From Terebella lapidaria (Eukaryota; Annelida; Polychaeta; Terebellida; Terebellidae): DNA of 64,000 nucleotides. Shown here one piece after another: positions 22,441 to 34,454 of the stretch. The translations under genes and the position numbers were made by a program. The stretch is from NCBI GenBank assembly GCA_949152475.1, contig OX424564.1, positions 22,628,165 to 22,692,164 of the forward strand. Direction: 5' to 3'. Position 1 is the stretch's first letter. The number at the start of each line of letters is the position of its first letter. Below the pieces are notes generated by a model. The model was given only the letters and a program-made list of their open reading frames with translations. It made no database searches and was not told where the DNA came from.

Positions 22441-23434
22441 TAGGGGGAATGGAATGTTACTGCCTGTCACCCATGCTGGGGTCAAAGTAGGGTCCCTACT
22501 GGTCAATATTAGCCCGGATGACATTAAAAATTTTAATTTTTTCATAAAATTCTAACAATTTTATATACGGACGAAGCCGCGGTTATTTTTCTCGTTTTGA
22601 AATTCACATAAAAGACTGTTGAATCGTGAATAATGAAGCTAGAGTTATCATTTTGGTGTCAAAATGTCTGGAATTACATGGCAAATCAAGAAAACATCTA
22701 CAGCAGTTCATGGTGTAAGTTTTGTAATATAACATGAAAACACATAATAATAAGTCCGAAATTGCCTTCGATTTCACAATCTGAAATCTGCGGAAATGGG
22801 TGTTCCAGCTCACAAATCTATTTTATCTTTACGAAAACTTCACTAAAATTACCCTAGATTATATACCTTACTGCCAAAATAAACCATCCCAAGGTCTTAA
22901 CTAAATTTACAGCTAGAAATCAAATGAACCTAACACTACCCCCTAGTGAAATCCGTGATCGCATGATATTCTCGAATTTGACAAAACTAGTTATACTCTC
23001 ACATATTACTATGCTAGAATGATTATTTTGATGTCAAATGATACGAATCATCATTTCAAACATACAATACAGTAATCAGTTAGAGATGTGAAATTTCTTC
23101 TCATCAAAACATAAGAAATATCCACCAAAATTTGACCATAACCATTGATTGGTTAATGATTAATCTTACCAACAACTATGATGGACAAATTATTTTGATA
23201 TCAAATGTTAGGAATCATTAGTTCAAACCTAAAGTATAAAATCCAAGTCCAGATGTTTTTTTTTTCATGAAAACTACAAAAACACACCAAAATTTGACCA
23301 CAATAATTTATTTACTGTGTCGGCATCTTAGAAAGTTGATCGTTTGTGGTTATTCGCTGCTAATGTTGTCAAGTGTTCTGCTAGTGTTACTTAGTCGACA
23401 TAGTGACCAGTAGCTTAATTCATCACAATTTTAA

Positions 23435-23930
23435 CATATTTGAGTCCATAATATTCGCCAACTAAATATAATATTCACTCTGTGAATTTTTTACAGGGTT
23501 TTGATAGGAGGGGATATATGTATTTCATAGTGTTTTGTGATCGAGTATTCAAAGAAATCGTAACATTTTATATACAATCAAAATGGGAAATTAATTACCG
23601 GTACAATTTCGATGGATACATTGTATAATTGGTTCATGTGGGTGGAGATTCATGCCACCACAAAATGTGAGTTTTGTGGTGGCATATTTGAGTCCATAAT
23701 ATTCGCCAACTAAATATAATATTCACTCTGTGAATTTTTTACAGGGTTTTGAGAGGAGGGGATATATGTATTTCATAGTGTTTTGTGATCGAGTATTCAA
23801 AGAAATCTTAACATTTTATATACAATCAAAACGGGAAATTAATTACCGGTACCATTTCGATGGATACATTGTATAATTGGTTCATGTGGGTGGAGATTCA
23901 TGCCACCACAAAATGTGAGTTGTGGTCCAA
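23435..23930. repeat. 248-bp tandem duplication inside the DNA transposon
   Basis: Two almost identical copies, each starting CATATTTGAGTCCATAATAT and ending ATGCCACCACAAAATGTGAG. At their junction (23,652-23,685) the sequence makes a perfect 14-bp palindrome arm, ATGCCACCACAAAA, with its reverse complement around a 6-base loop. Confidence 0.85.
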
Positions 23931-24778
23931 AATCGTACCACTAATAAGAGTTCATAAAACTTCATAAGATCACTTGTCATTTGACTAAAATGTTGCAACA
24001 TTCAGTTTTACTTCCTATGTTGGATCTTTTCCCATTCTTGACTCCTTGATCATGAGAACATACAAAACCCGTTTTAATTGAAACATACGGCCTAAAATGA
24101 AGAGTTTGTTTCACAGCAAAACACTATTGATACATGAATGAACTTGTATGTAGTCTAAAATTTATGACAATAAAATAACCCATGTTTTACCTTCTGCAAA
24201 TAATATTAGCAACATGTTCTTCTAAGCTTCGGATCAACAAAATATTTATCTTCCAGCCTCTTTAATTGTACATGTCATGACATGTGCATATTCACGGGGT
24301 ATGGCCAGCAAAAACATAGACATGGGAAAGCTCAACACAAATTAATTTGACAATGAAATGTAATCCATATCATTCTCATTTCCTCTCAAACAGTAGTTCG
24401 TGCCCAAGGTCGTATTATTGTTGCTCAAGTCGGGATTGTTTGATCAGTCTGTACAGACATAACCTTCAGTATAAGACATTGCATTCTTTGGAGAACATGT
24501 TCCTGTGCAATTGTCCTTCTAACATTTGAATCGTATGGCTTTTGGTGCTAACATCTGATCTGTATGGTGAATCAAGATGCTCTCAGTAACCACACTCGAG
24601 CCATGATCATTTGGGCTTGAAGCTTTGACAGCCTTCTGTAGCGAGGTTCTCCAGATGCAAGCCTAATAGCTGACTCATGCAACGTGGTGTTTGAGAGCTT
24701 CCTTTTATTGGGTACAAGATGAAATGTTTGCTCATTCCTGCTGCAGAATGGTTTGTACCTGACAAAATTTATGTCTGT

Positions 24779-25072
24779 TTAGAAATATTCTTCGTGGTTT
24801 TTTTTGAGAAATTTCTTGGAGAAGTATGAAACACATTCAGAGCCATCGAGAAGTTCTTCTCTGTTGGAGAATGATTTACCAATCTTTTTCCTGACATCAC
24901 ACATGTTTTGATCAGCCATTGTCGACTGAAATGGCCGTGTCTTTCTTTTGGTAACAAAATCACTGCATACGACCATGCCAAGTGACATGCCTATGGCTGT
25001 GGTGTCGATGTACATGTACCTTGTACATTGTTTGTTCTCAGGGCGGGATAGAACTCTCGCACATGCCAACAT
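24779..25072 (-). pseudogene. Minus-strand open segment of the DNA transposon
   Basis: Ninety-seven codons are open on the minus strand, 145 bp from the LTR insertion site. The peptide is basic and contains VLSRPENKQC, then MYIDTTAIGMSLGMVVCSDF and a Lys/Asn-rich end. I do not recognise the family. Its strand and position make it a plausible later part of the same ancient gene as the minus-strand segment at 48,508-48,990, the two having been separated by the LTR insertion. No start, splice or catalytic motif can be assigned. Confidence 0.35.
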
Positions 25073-25831
25073 AGCAACTTAGGTGCTGGTGACCTGAGGA
25101 TGAAGCAGCTATTTGCATTTGATGCTGCATGACTGGCAGCTTCCTACTGTTTGATGCTCAACTGATCGAACCAGTAGTCCGAATGGTGCTGTGCCCAACA
25201 ACGAGGTTGTACGTAGTGTAACAAATATGGTTTTTGGCGGTGCGCCGCAATGTATCTTGTAAAATACAGTTCTAGTTGAATCGGCAGAGTTGTCACTTTG
25301 CCGCACCATTTGTTGTCAATATTTTAGTCATTAAAGGGGGTCGGGTTCTTATATTTGGGAATTGGATATTTGGGGGTTATATACTTGTTTTCATGTATTC
25401 AGGTGTTCCTATCAGTGTTTGTGCATGTTTTTATCTGACCAAATAGTCCGTTCCGTGTATTCTTGCCTGTCAGGCGCCTCCATATTTGTTTATATCAGTT
25501 TTTCACCCGCTTCCGGAAGAGTTCCTTCCTGGCGGCGGCCATTATGTAATATTTTGGGCAGATTTTCTGTCAACATTTTCGCACTTGTTTACTGTGTTCA
25601 TAGCTTGATGTCATGTTTTTATGAAGCCAGGAAGTTTCCCCCAGTTGGGTATGTATTTGTTTGATCATGTTATGTATCAGTTTTCTTGTAATTTACATGT
25701 TTTATGTCGAACCACATGTGTGGATTCACCGGAAATTGAGGGGTCATAAAACGGCATTTTGGGGTGGGATAGTTTCTCGGGGATTGGCTGAGAGCGATCC
25801 AGGTTGCCGTGACCTACTTTGGAGCCTGGAT

Positions 25832-25840
25832 CTATAAAAG
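25832..25840 (+). promoter_or_regulatory. TATA box of element A LTR
   Basis: CTATAAAAG, with the same motif at 36,325-36,333 in the 3' LTR. Confidence 0.6.
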
Positions 25841-26084
25841 AAAGAGCCCCTTGGGCTCGAGCAGTTGCGATCTTGAAGCCTCAGGAGACAGAGCTAGTGT
25901 TTTGCACATTTGACCAGTCAGTGTAGCAGCATTCTCGACATAGGAACTTGTATCCATTTGCTTGGATATTTGCGGCATTCAGACCAACTGTGAGAGGTTG
26001 GTGTTATAGCACTATTATTTACAGTAACATTTGGTAGTGTGCTGGCTGCTATTTCAGCCCTAATATTCTGTCAGGGTATGTAGC

Positions 26085-26480
26085 TTGACCAGGCTACAAC
26101 TCCCTGAGTTGTGGGCGTGTCGATTCACATTACACTGATTCGAGTCCGACCAGGCTACAGCTTCTCAAGTTGTAGGCGCGTCGACTCTCATACGGTTTCG
26201 AGTCCGACCAGGCTACAGCTTCTCAAGTTGTAGGCGCGTCGACTCTCATACGGTTTCGAGTCCGACCAGGCTACAGCTTCTCAAGTTGTAGGCGCGTCGA
26301 CTCTCATACGGTTTCGAGTCCGACCAGGCTACAGCTTCTCAAGTTGTGGGCGCGTCGACTCTCATACGGTTTCGAGTCCGACCAGGCTACAGCTCCTTAA
26401 GTTGTAGGCGTGTCGGCTCCCGTACGGTCTCGAGCCCGTCCAGGCTACAGCTTCCGAAGCTGTAGGTGTGTCGGCCGCAC
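26085..26480 (+). repeat. 58-bp tandem array with a hairpin in each unit (LTR of element A)
   Basis: About seven units, each with GACCAGGCTACAGCTTCTCA then AGTTGTAGGCGCGTCGACTC. In every unit CTACAGCTT-type text is followed after about three bases by its near reverse complement AAGTTGTAG. The same array is present at 36,575-36,975 in the 3' LTR. Confidence 0.88.
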
Positions 26481-27098
26481 TGACTTAAGGCCATAACAGG
26501 TTACAATCAAGTTATATTTGACTGACAGGCAGCACACTACCAAACTGTCCTTTTGGGCGCTAACCGATCTATCTTTAGGAGCACAGACTTCTATAGTATA
26601 CATATTTTATTTACAATTGCCTCCTTTTGGAGCCTCAATACAGTTGAAGTACATGTATATTCTAAGGGAGTATCCCTTGTCACGTTGTGTAAAAATCTGA
26701 TGGTGTAAGGCTATCAGGCCCTGTGCATTTAAGGGGTGATATTGAACTTTACATATATATATATTTACATAGTATTTGGGGATTGTTTGACACTGAAGCC
26801 CAAACGGGGTTATTTCATTGTAAGTCCGAAATGTGGCATTGGATATTTTGAGGGTTGTAATACTGATTCGGTGTCCAGATTTAATTGCATGCGCTTGTGA
26901 ATAAACAGCCGATTTATTAAAGTTTATACCTGCGTGGCTATCAGTTTGTTCATCACACACACACACTTGAGTAGACCTGTGGTCCCGCTTGGTCGTTACA
27001 AAACTGGTGTCAGAAGTGGGATATCTTGCCTGACAGATATCCAGTGATACGAAGTCCACGCCCAGGTCTCAGTGTGTGTTGTGAGGGGATTCTGAAGT

Positions 27099-29480
27099 AT
27101 GCCAAGGCACAGTAAGCGGAATCGCCGTACCGCCAGTGGAGCGGGGTCAGAGGAAGGCAGCCTGACAACTGGCTACTCAGGCACAGACAGTGACTGTGAG
27201 CAGCTGCTCAGTCTCCCTACTGACATACAGCGCTCAAGTTGCCTGGTCTCTAGTGGTTTCAGACGCACGCCTGGGCCTGTACATGACCCCCGCAGCCCTG
27301 GGTCCCTACAGCGCCTCGAAAATGGAGGACTCGACTCATGTGGGACCGAGTCAAATCAGACAATGGTCCCCAGGCATTGCACTGCCAGTAAGATAAAAAG
27401 GGCAGGGTCCGACCCCGACATGGGGCAAGATCGCAGTGTTAGTGGTGCCATTATAGGCACTTTGCCGCCACTAACCTTCATGGGGACACCCGCAGCGGCA
27501 CAAGGCCTGCCTCGTGCATCGGCCCGTAGTACATGGCCTGGGTGGCAATCATGGCGAGGAACCAGGGAGCCGGTAGTTAGTTGGCCTGGCCAAACCGATA
27601 CTGCCGGCCAACACCTGGTAACTCAAGCCACGGGTGGCAGTGCCCCAGTAGCCAAATTAGCTGCTGGCGAGGTTGGAGCTACAGCCAGTGACAGAGTGGC
27701 GAGGCCTGGGGCTGGGGATGTGAACAAAAAGACTGTAGTTCCACCCCAATCCATTGGTAGGCAGACAGCTGGGGTGTTGGCACCCCCAATAATAGGGCAG
27801 GCAGGTGTGCGAATGCAGACACCGGTTGTTACTCCCTTGACCCCGCCTCGGAGAGTAAACCATGGGAACCAGATTCACGTGGTGAATCGAGAACCATATG
27901 CCCCAATCCCATATGTGTGTGGTGATCAGCAGGATCACGGTAACAGTGGTGGAGTATGGGGACAGGGTATTCGTGAGCGGCAAGTCCCTCAATGTGTGCC
28001 ACAGGTCCCACTGCAGCAAGTAGTGCAGCTACCACAGCCAGCCCAGATTGTTGAGCCCGCTGGCCAGCTATCTCCGATAGCCCGGCCCAGAGAACGGGTA
28101 CCAATCATGGAGCCTGTCATGCAGCCTGTTGCTGGAATGGCCCAGGGTGTGCAGGAAATGCCTGTCCAAGTGACCCCAACTATCGGCCAGCAGGGGGCTC
28201 AAGCACCTGGTACAGCTAAATTGACTGATGCAAGCCATGCCGTGAATTCCATGAGGTATGACGTGGATGAACTAAAGTGCATGGTGGCTAGCATGGCTAG
28301 TCTTGTAAACAGTAAGGCGGTGAAGGCCCCAGCTAAGACCTCGAGTATCCCCAAGGGGAGAAGACTGTCCTCCAGTGACAGCTCCAGCTACGAGAGCTTG
28401 GTAGTGTCGAGCTCAGATGAGGACACGGCTCGGGTGTGCCGAAGCCGCCAATCGGAGCATGGTCGTGCGAGACGGGGCCCCCGCCTGCCTAGCTTCACAG
28501 GCAAGGAACCTTGGCCGGTTTGGTACAACCGGTTCAAGGAGGTTGCGCTGAGGCAGGGCTGGGATGAGGAAGAGCGTTTGGATGAACTCCTACCCAAACT
28601 GCAGGGTGCGGCTGGGGAGTTCGTGTATGGGCAATTGTCCCATGAAACCCGCCACAACTACAAAGCCCTTGTGAAGGAGCTGAAGTGCAGGTTTCGAGTG
28701 GTGGAAACCTCGAAAACCTTTGGAGCACGCTTCAGCAATAGGCAGCAGAAACCCGGTGAATCTGTCGAAGAGTACGCTGCTGAGCTGAAGCGGCTCTATG
28801 ATAAGGCCCACGCCCACAGGGATCGGGTCACCAGGAAGGAGGACCTGCTACGGCGGTTCCTCGATGGGCTCCTGGACGAACGTGCTCGACAACAGGTCGA
28901 GTACGTAAAAGATCCGAAGGATATTGACGATGCCGTGTTCGAAGTGGTGAACTACACCGAAACTCGCAAGCGGCATGGCAATCAAGCCAAGCGCAACGCT
29001 AGAATCCTGAAAAGGGTGGCCTCCTCAGAATCTGAAGACGAGCAGGTTGAGCGAGTGGCCCGGGTTCCGGGCAAGCCCCCGAAGCGCCCTGATAATCCTC
29101 CTCCAAAGGATGTGAAGGCAAGCACTGAGCCAGACTTCCAGAGGGAGTTGGCTCAAGTATTGAAGGGCATGTCTGAGGAGATGAAGGGCATGGCTGAGGG
29201 TTTCAAGGCCTTCCAGGAGAGGAAATCCAGGCCCAATCATGGCCGAGGCCCATACAGGCAAAACCGACGGGAGGGGTATGGGTTCCCACAGCATAATGCT
29301 GGTCCACGAAGCTGCACATGCTTCAGTTGTGGCCAAGAGGGCCATTTCGCTCGGGAGTGCAATGCTCGGGTCGCCCCTGTCGCTCTTGCACCACCTGCTG
29401 CCTTGCCACAGGACCGTGCTCAGCACCCAAATGGTCAGGGGCCTGCCCCAGGGGCCATGGGGCAGCCCGCACACCAATAG
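27099..29480 (+). CDS. gag of element A (fossil)
   Basis: A 793-codon ORF. The first half is Pro/Gln/Gly-rich and looks disordered. The centre (about residues 460-640) has the W-P-V-W-Y-N-R-F start and helical make-up of a retrotransposon capsid. The end carries one CCHC zinc knuckle, CFSCGQEGHFAREC (near residue 741), the nucleic-acid-binding motif of nucleocapsids. The long N-terminal extension is unusual for the family. Confidence 0.88.
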   Translation: MPRHSKRNRRTASGAGSEEGSLTTGYSGTDSDCEQLLSLPTDIQRSSCLVSSGFRRTPGPVHDPRSPGSLQRLENGGLDSCGTESNQTMVPRHCTASKIKRAGSDPDMGQDRSVSGAIIGTLPPLTFMGTPAAAQGLPRASARSTWPGWQSWRGTREPVVSWPGQTDTAGQHLVTQATGGSAPVAKLAAGEVGATASDRVARPGAGDVNKKTVVPPQSIGRQTAGVLAPPIIGQAGVRMQTPVVTPLTPPRRVNHGNQIHVVNREPYAPIPYVCGDQQDHGNSGGVWGQGIRERQVPQCVPQVPLQQVVQLPQPAQIVEPAGQLSPIARPRERVPIMEPVMQPVAGMAQGVQEMPVQVTPTIGQQGAQAPGTAKLTDASHAVNSMRYDVDELKCMVASMASLVNSKAVKAPAKTSSIPKGRRLSSSDSSSYESLVVSSSDEDTARVCRSRQSEHGRARRGPRLPSFTGKEPWPVWYNRFKEVALRQGWDEEERLDELLPKLQGAAGEFVYGQLSHETRHNYKALVKELKCRFRVVETSKTFGARFSNRQQKPGESVEEYAAELKRLYDKAHAHRDRVTRKEDLLRRFLDGLLDERARQQVEYVKDPKDIDDAVFEVVNYTETRKRHGNQAKRNARILKRVASSESEDEQVERVARVPGKPPKRPDNPPPKDVKASTEPDFQRELAQVLKGMSEEMKGMAEGFKAFQERKSRPNHGRGPYRQNRREGYGFPQHNAGPRSCTCFSCGQEGHFARECNARVAPVALAPPAALPQDRAQHPNGQGPAPGAMGQPAHQ

Positions 29481-32400
29481 CTGGCCAAGTGTTTGGGAAA
29501 GTCAGGGAGGGAGTTAGCCCGCCGTCGGGGACGGTGGAGGCTACCAGCCCACCGTCGGGGACGGTGGAGGCTACCAGCCCACCGTCTGGGACAGTGGAGG
29601 TCAGGTCAGGGACCGATGAGGCTGGGGTTGTTTCCAGCCCACTGTCAGGGACAGGTGGGGCTGGAGTCGTTGCCAGCTCATGGTCCGGGACCGATGAGGC
29701 TGAAGTTGTTTCCAGCCCACTGTCAGGGACATGTGGGGCTGATGTGGAGGCCAGCCCCCTGTCAGGGACAGGTGGAGCTGATATCGTTGCCAGCTCACGG
29801 TCCGGGACCGATGAGGCTGAAGTTGTTTCCAGCCCACTGTCAGGGACATGTGGGGCTGATGTCGTTGCCAGCTCACGGTCCGGGACCGATGAGGCTGAGG
29901 TTTCCAGCCCACTGTCAGGGACATGTAGGGCTGAGGTGGAGGCCAGCCCCCTGTCAGGGACAGGTGGAGCTGATATCGTTGCCAGCTCACGGTCCGGGAC
30001 CGATGAGGCTGAAGTTGTTTCCAGCCCACTGTCAGGGACATGTGGGGCTGATGTCGTTGCCAGCTCACGGTCCGGAACCGATGAGGCTGAGGTTTCCAGC
30101 CCACTGTCAGGGACATGTAGGGCTGAGGTGGAGGCCAGCCCACTGTCAGGGACAGGTGGGGCTTATGTCGAGGCCAGCCCACTGTCAGGGACAGATGGGG
30201 CTGATGTTGTTGCCAGCCCAGGGTCCGGGACTAATGAGGCTGAGGGAGTCGCCAGTTCACTGTCCGGGACAGGGGTGCACATGGCATACATCACCGTGGA
30301 GAGTAGTGATGGAAAAGTTGTAGATTCTGGGTCAGAGGACCAGGACATGATTAGGAGACAAATTCCAAAGTTTGATGGGGTTTATGTGGATGGTGAGGTA
30401 CATGGTGTCGAGGTCCTTTGCACTATAGACACTGGAGCCACCAGTTCCATTCTGTCTCATGCCGCCTACCAAGACATACCATCACTAGAAAGGCCACTAC
30501 TGATCACTGGTGGCAAGTCTATGTCCGTTGCTGATGGCCGGTCAATGAGGACTTGGGGGCGGGCTAAATTCGGTCTGAGTCTGGGTCCGCTGAAATTGGA
30601 ACGGAGCCTCCTAGTAGCAGACATCGAAGATGAGTTGCTAATTGGGGCGGATATCCTGCAAAAGGACCCGAAAGGTCCCGCAGACCTGTTGCTGAGCGAA
30701 AACATATTGAGACTCAGGGGTACAGATATTCCTGTGCACCAAGTGGGCCCACCCAGAAAGACTCGTAGAGTCCGTGCTGCAGACCACCATGTCATCCCTG
30801 GGATGAGTGAAGCGGTGGTTGATGTCTTAGTAGACAGGTGGGAAGGGGACTCGAATGACCTCCAACTGCTGGTTGAGCCAAATCCAGCTTTAGTAGAGGA
30901 AGTTCCCGCCATTGTGGCACCCACACTGGTAGATGGTGGTGAAAATTGCACAGTGAAAATACGGGTGATGAATCCGACCTGTGATGCCTTGTCGTTGAGG
31001 CAGGACTCTGTACTCGGGTTCGCCGAGCCTGTGGCACAAGAGTTAGCTACACTGGCGGAGCGAGAACACCCTGGAGAGGAGTCTGACTCAGGGAGCATCA
31101 GACGTATTAACCTTGAACGAGGGAAAACTGAAAGCCTGAAGGCAGAAGTTCCCCTAGAGGCCCAGAGCCCCGGTATAGATGAAGTACCAGAACACCTTAG
31201 GGCGACACTGGAAGGTGCTGTCGCTGGGTTAGAGAGTGCTAGACAGATTGGCCAAGTGTCACACTTGCTAATACAATTCAAGGATGTGTTCTCACGAGAC
31301 GAATATGACCTGGGTCTCACTAACATTACAGAGCACGTTATTGACACTGGGAATGCGAAACCAGTTAGGCAACCCCAAGGCGGGTCCCACTTGCATTTGC
31401 AGGGGAAGACAGAGAGGCCATCTCAAAACTGATCAAGCAGGGTTCCGTGAGACCCTCCACTTCCCCTTGGGCTTCACCAATTGTTTTGGTGCGTAAGAAG
31501 GATGGGAAGGTGTGCACGTGTGTCGACTACAGAAGGCTTAACGCTGTGACCAAAAAGGATGCCTTCCCTATCCCAAAAACCCAGGACTGTCTGGATGCTG
31601 TCGCAGGGTCTGTGTTGTTCTCCACCATGGACATCACGGCAGCATATAACCAGATTCCTGTGAGGGAGGAAGACATCCCCAAAACTGCCTTTTGCAGCCG
31701 GTATGGGCTGATGGAATTTGTCACGATGCCATTTGGCCTGGCTACGGCAACGGCCACCTTCCAGAGAACCATGGAAGTAGCTCTGAGTGGTCTCCAGTGG
31801 ACCAGTTGCCTCATATATCTTGATGATGTTCTTGTGTTTGGTCGCTCGTTTGAAGAGCATATGAGCCGGCTCACTGAGGTGTTGGGGCGAATTCAAGCCT
31901 CAGGGCTGAAGCTCAAGCCCAGTAAATGCCACCTTTTCCAAGAGCGAGTGCCGTTCCTTGGCCACATAATCTCCAGTGCTGGTGTTTTGCCTAATCCTGA
32001 AAATACAGACAAATTGTTGAAATGGTCCGCGCCAGAAAATGTGACAGGAGTCAGATCCTTCCTGGGGCTAGCCTCTTATTATCGCCGCTTTGTCCGGAGC
32101 TTTTCGGCCATAGCTGGACCCCTCACTCAGCTGACAAAGAAGGGTGTGTCATTTAAATGGACCGCATCATGTCAAGAGGCCATGGAGACACTGAAGGGTG
32201 TGCTAACTAGTCCTGAGGTAATGGCCTACCCTCAGGATGAGGGCATGTATGTGCTTGACACGGATGCGTGTGACGTGGCAATAGGCGCTGTGTTGTCACA
32301 GGTCCAGGGCGACAGAGAACAGGTTATCGCCTATGGGAGTCGCACCCTAGGGAAGGCGGAACGGAACTACTGTGTGACCGACCGTGAGCTCTTTGCCGTC

Positions 32401-34374
32401 CGATACTTTCTAGACTACTACCGGCATTACTTGTTGGGTAGGAAGTTCCTGGTGCGGACGGACCATCAGGCACTCCGGTGGCTATTCAGCCTGAAAGACC
32501 CTAAGGACAGGACAGCCAGATGGATTGAGGCCATGTCCACCTTTGATTTTGAGGTAGAGTACAGGCCGGGCAAAAAGCATGGCAATGCTGACGGTATGTC
32601 CCGTTGCCCTGGGCCGTCAAACTGTCAATGCCCTGAGCCGCTGGAACTAGAGGACCTGAAGTGTGGACCCTGTAAGAAGTGCCTGAGAAAGGCTGACCTG
32701 ATGGCATGTGCTCTGCCATACCAGCCTGCGCCCAACACCACTGAACAAGTCAGACGAGTGCGTGGAAGCACCTCGGTGCTCCCTGGGCTACTGATGTTGG
32801 TCTGGGTGTTCTGTGGCCAGATGCTGAGCTATGCCTCGGGGCTTCTTAGGGTGGCATCTCCCGTCTTGGTAAGCTTAGCTGGCAGAGTGAAACAGGCAGC
32901 ATCAGATAGGGTCCCGGAATGTCCTTGGTTCCAGCTCGGAGAAGGCGAGCAGCATCGAACCTCCCGAGTGACTAGGCAGTCCCTCAACGCATGGGGGGTG
33001 ATCGGCACCCCCTTGTATCTAAGACAGAAACAAATGCAAGATCCTGACCTCGGGACTGTGCTAGACTGGGTGGAAAAGGGGAAACGGCCAGAAAGTGATA
33101 CAATCGAAGGCTGCAGTCCCGCCTTACGACACTACTGGTGTCAGTGGCAACATCTAGAGGTACATGACAGAGTGCTCTTGCGCCGGTTTCTCCGTAGGGA
33201 TGGCACAGGTGAACACCTACAAATGGTAGTTCCCAGGTCCCTGCGGAATGATGTCATGGCCCAGATGCACACGGCTCTGTTGTCTGGGCACTTGGGTCGG
33301 AAAAAGACCAGAGAGAAAACCCTGCAGCGGTATTACTGGTACGACATGCGCACGGACATCAGCACTTTCGTGGCTAAGTGTGATGTGTGCGAGGCCATCA
33401 AGCCACCGGGCAAGAAGGTGAAGGCCCCGCTCGGGAGCATGCCTGTCGGGGCCCCCTTAGATCGATTGGCAACCGACATACTGGGGCCCCTGCCAGAAAC
33501 CCCAAGGGGGAACAAATACGTTCTGGTAGTAACTGACTATTTCTCTAAATGGGTCGAGATATTCGCTGTGCCAGATCAGACGGCAGCAACCTGTGCTGAG
33601 CTCATTCTGAATGAGGTAATCGCAAGGTATGGCTGCCCTCTTAGCCTTCACAGCGATCAAGGCCGTAATTACGAGAGCCAGGTCTTTGCGAAGCTTTGCA
33701 AGTTGCTTGAGATACGTAAGACTCGCACCTCAGCCAGGAACCCACGTTGTAACGGTCTCACTGAGCGCTTTAATCGCACCTTGATGCGAATGGTCAAGGC
33801 TTACCTGAAGGGTGAACAGCGTGAGTGGGACCGACACTTGGGTTGCTTGGCCGGTGCCTATCGAGCTTCGCCCCAGGAGAGTACAGGGCTCACCCCCAAC
33901 CTGCTCATGCTCGGCAGAGAGGTTCGGCTCCCCGCCGAGGTGATGTTCAATCCTGCCAGCCATGGGGAACCGATAGTGTCGTACGGGGAATATGTTGACA
34001 GGCTCCGTGAGCGAATGCAATGTGCCCATGAGGTAGCACGCAAGCACCTGGGCACTGCCGCTGTACGTCAGAAGGAAGCATACGACTCCCGTGCAAGCCA
34101 CAAGCCCTATAAAGCTGGTGGCCTGGTGTGGCTACAGACTGACATCAGTCAACTGGATGTCACCCCAAAGCTCAGACACCCATACGAGGGCCCATACCTC
34201 GTGCTCGAGCAAATAGGGGACCTAAATTACATAATCCAGGCTAAGGTTGATGGCCCGAAGAGAGTGGTGCACTATAACAGGCTAAAACAATATGAAGGGG
34301 ATCAGAAATGCATCTGGGCAAGCAGGGCTCTAAAAAACCACCAGACTAGGCCCAGAGGGAAACCCGACCAATAA
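29318..34374 (+). CDS. pro-pol region of element A (fossil)
   Basis: The region overlaps the end of gag. In order it holds a Ser/Gly/Thr-rich tandem repeat linker (29,520-30,270), an aspartic protease with DTGATSSI (near 30,430), reverse transcriptase with YLDDVLVFG (near 31,820), RNase H with DTDACDVAIGAVLSQ (near 32,260), a Cys-rich and then hydrophobic stretch (32,640-32,880), and an HHCC zinc-binding domain. The integrase core follows with its D, D and E motifs (TDILGPL, SDQGRNYE, LTERFN). About one break is present across the region. Typical Ty3/gypsy domain order, with integrase after RNase H. Confidence 0.9.
29520..30270 (+). repeat. Coding minisatellite in the protease linker of element A
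   Basis: A 39-bp unit (13 codons) is repeated in tandem, alternating two versions that encode SPLSGTCGADVVA and SSRSGTDEAEVVS; before them are three 30-bp units encoding SPPSGTVEAT. Unit lengths are multiples of three, so the repeat can grow or shrink without breaking the frame. Confidence 0.85.
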
Positions 34375-34407
34375 AAGGCATCTGGCCGTGGGACAGTGGG
34401 GCAAGGG

Positions 34408-34413
34408 TATAAA
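34408..34413 (+). promoter_or_regulatory. TATA-like motif before the third ORF of element A
   Basis: GGGTATAAACC lies 42-47 bp before the first ATG of the third ORF, and a good 3' splice site (CTCCTGCCTTGCAG) ends directly at that ATG. Either feature could allow separate expression of the ORF. Confidence 0.35.
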
Positions 34414-34454
34414 CCTTGTGATTGTGTGACTCATGAACCTCTCCTGCCTTGCAG

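Larger units (their letters stand above)
25217..27000 (+). repeat. 5' LTR of element A (1,784 bp)
   Basis: TG...CA bounded. It contains a TATA box (CTATAAAAG at 25,832-25,840), a 58-bp tandem hairpin array (26,085-26,480) and an AATAAA at 26,900-26,905. The long distance between TATA box and polyadenylation signal implies an R region of about 1 kb that includes the hairpin array. A primer-binding-like stretch, CTGGTGTCAGAAGTGGGAT, follows directly at 27,004-27,022; it resembles the leucine-tRNA type. Confidence 0.92.

Noticed and set aside
26085-26480. CRISPR-like array (regular repeats with partial palindromes)
   Set aside because: No distinct spacers: the units are tandem copies end to end, inside an LTR of an animal genome.
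26607-27059. 150-codon minus-strand frame across the LTR end, also present at 48,005-48,370
   Set aside because: Occurs in both LTR copies and follows from the LTR sequence; no domain, not expected to be a gene.
27657-28104. Minus-strand open frames opposite gag of element A
   Set aside because: No known domain, and they lie wholly within the antisense of a well-supported gag; GC-rich codon use opens the reverse strand.
30466-31347. 293-codon minus-strand open frame opposite pro of element A
   Set aside because: Serine-rich composition without motifs; antisense shadow of the protease region.
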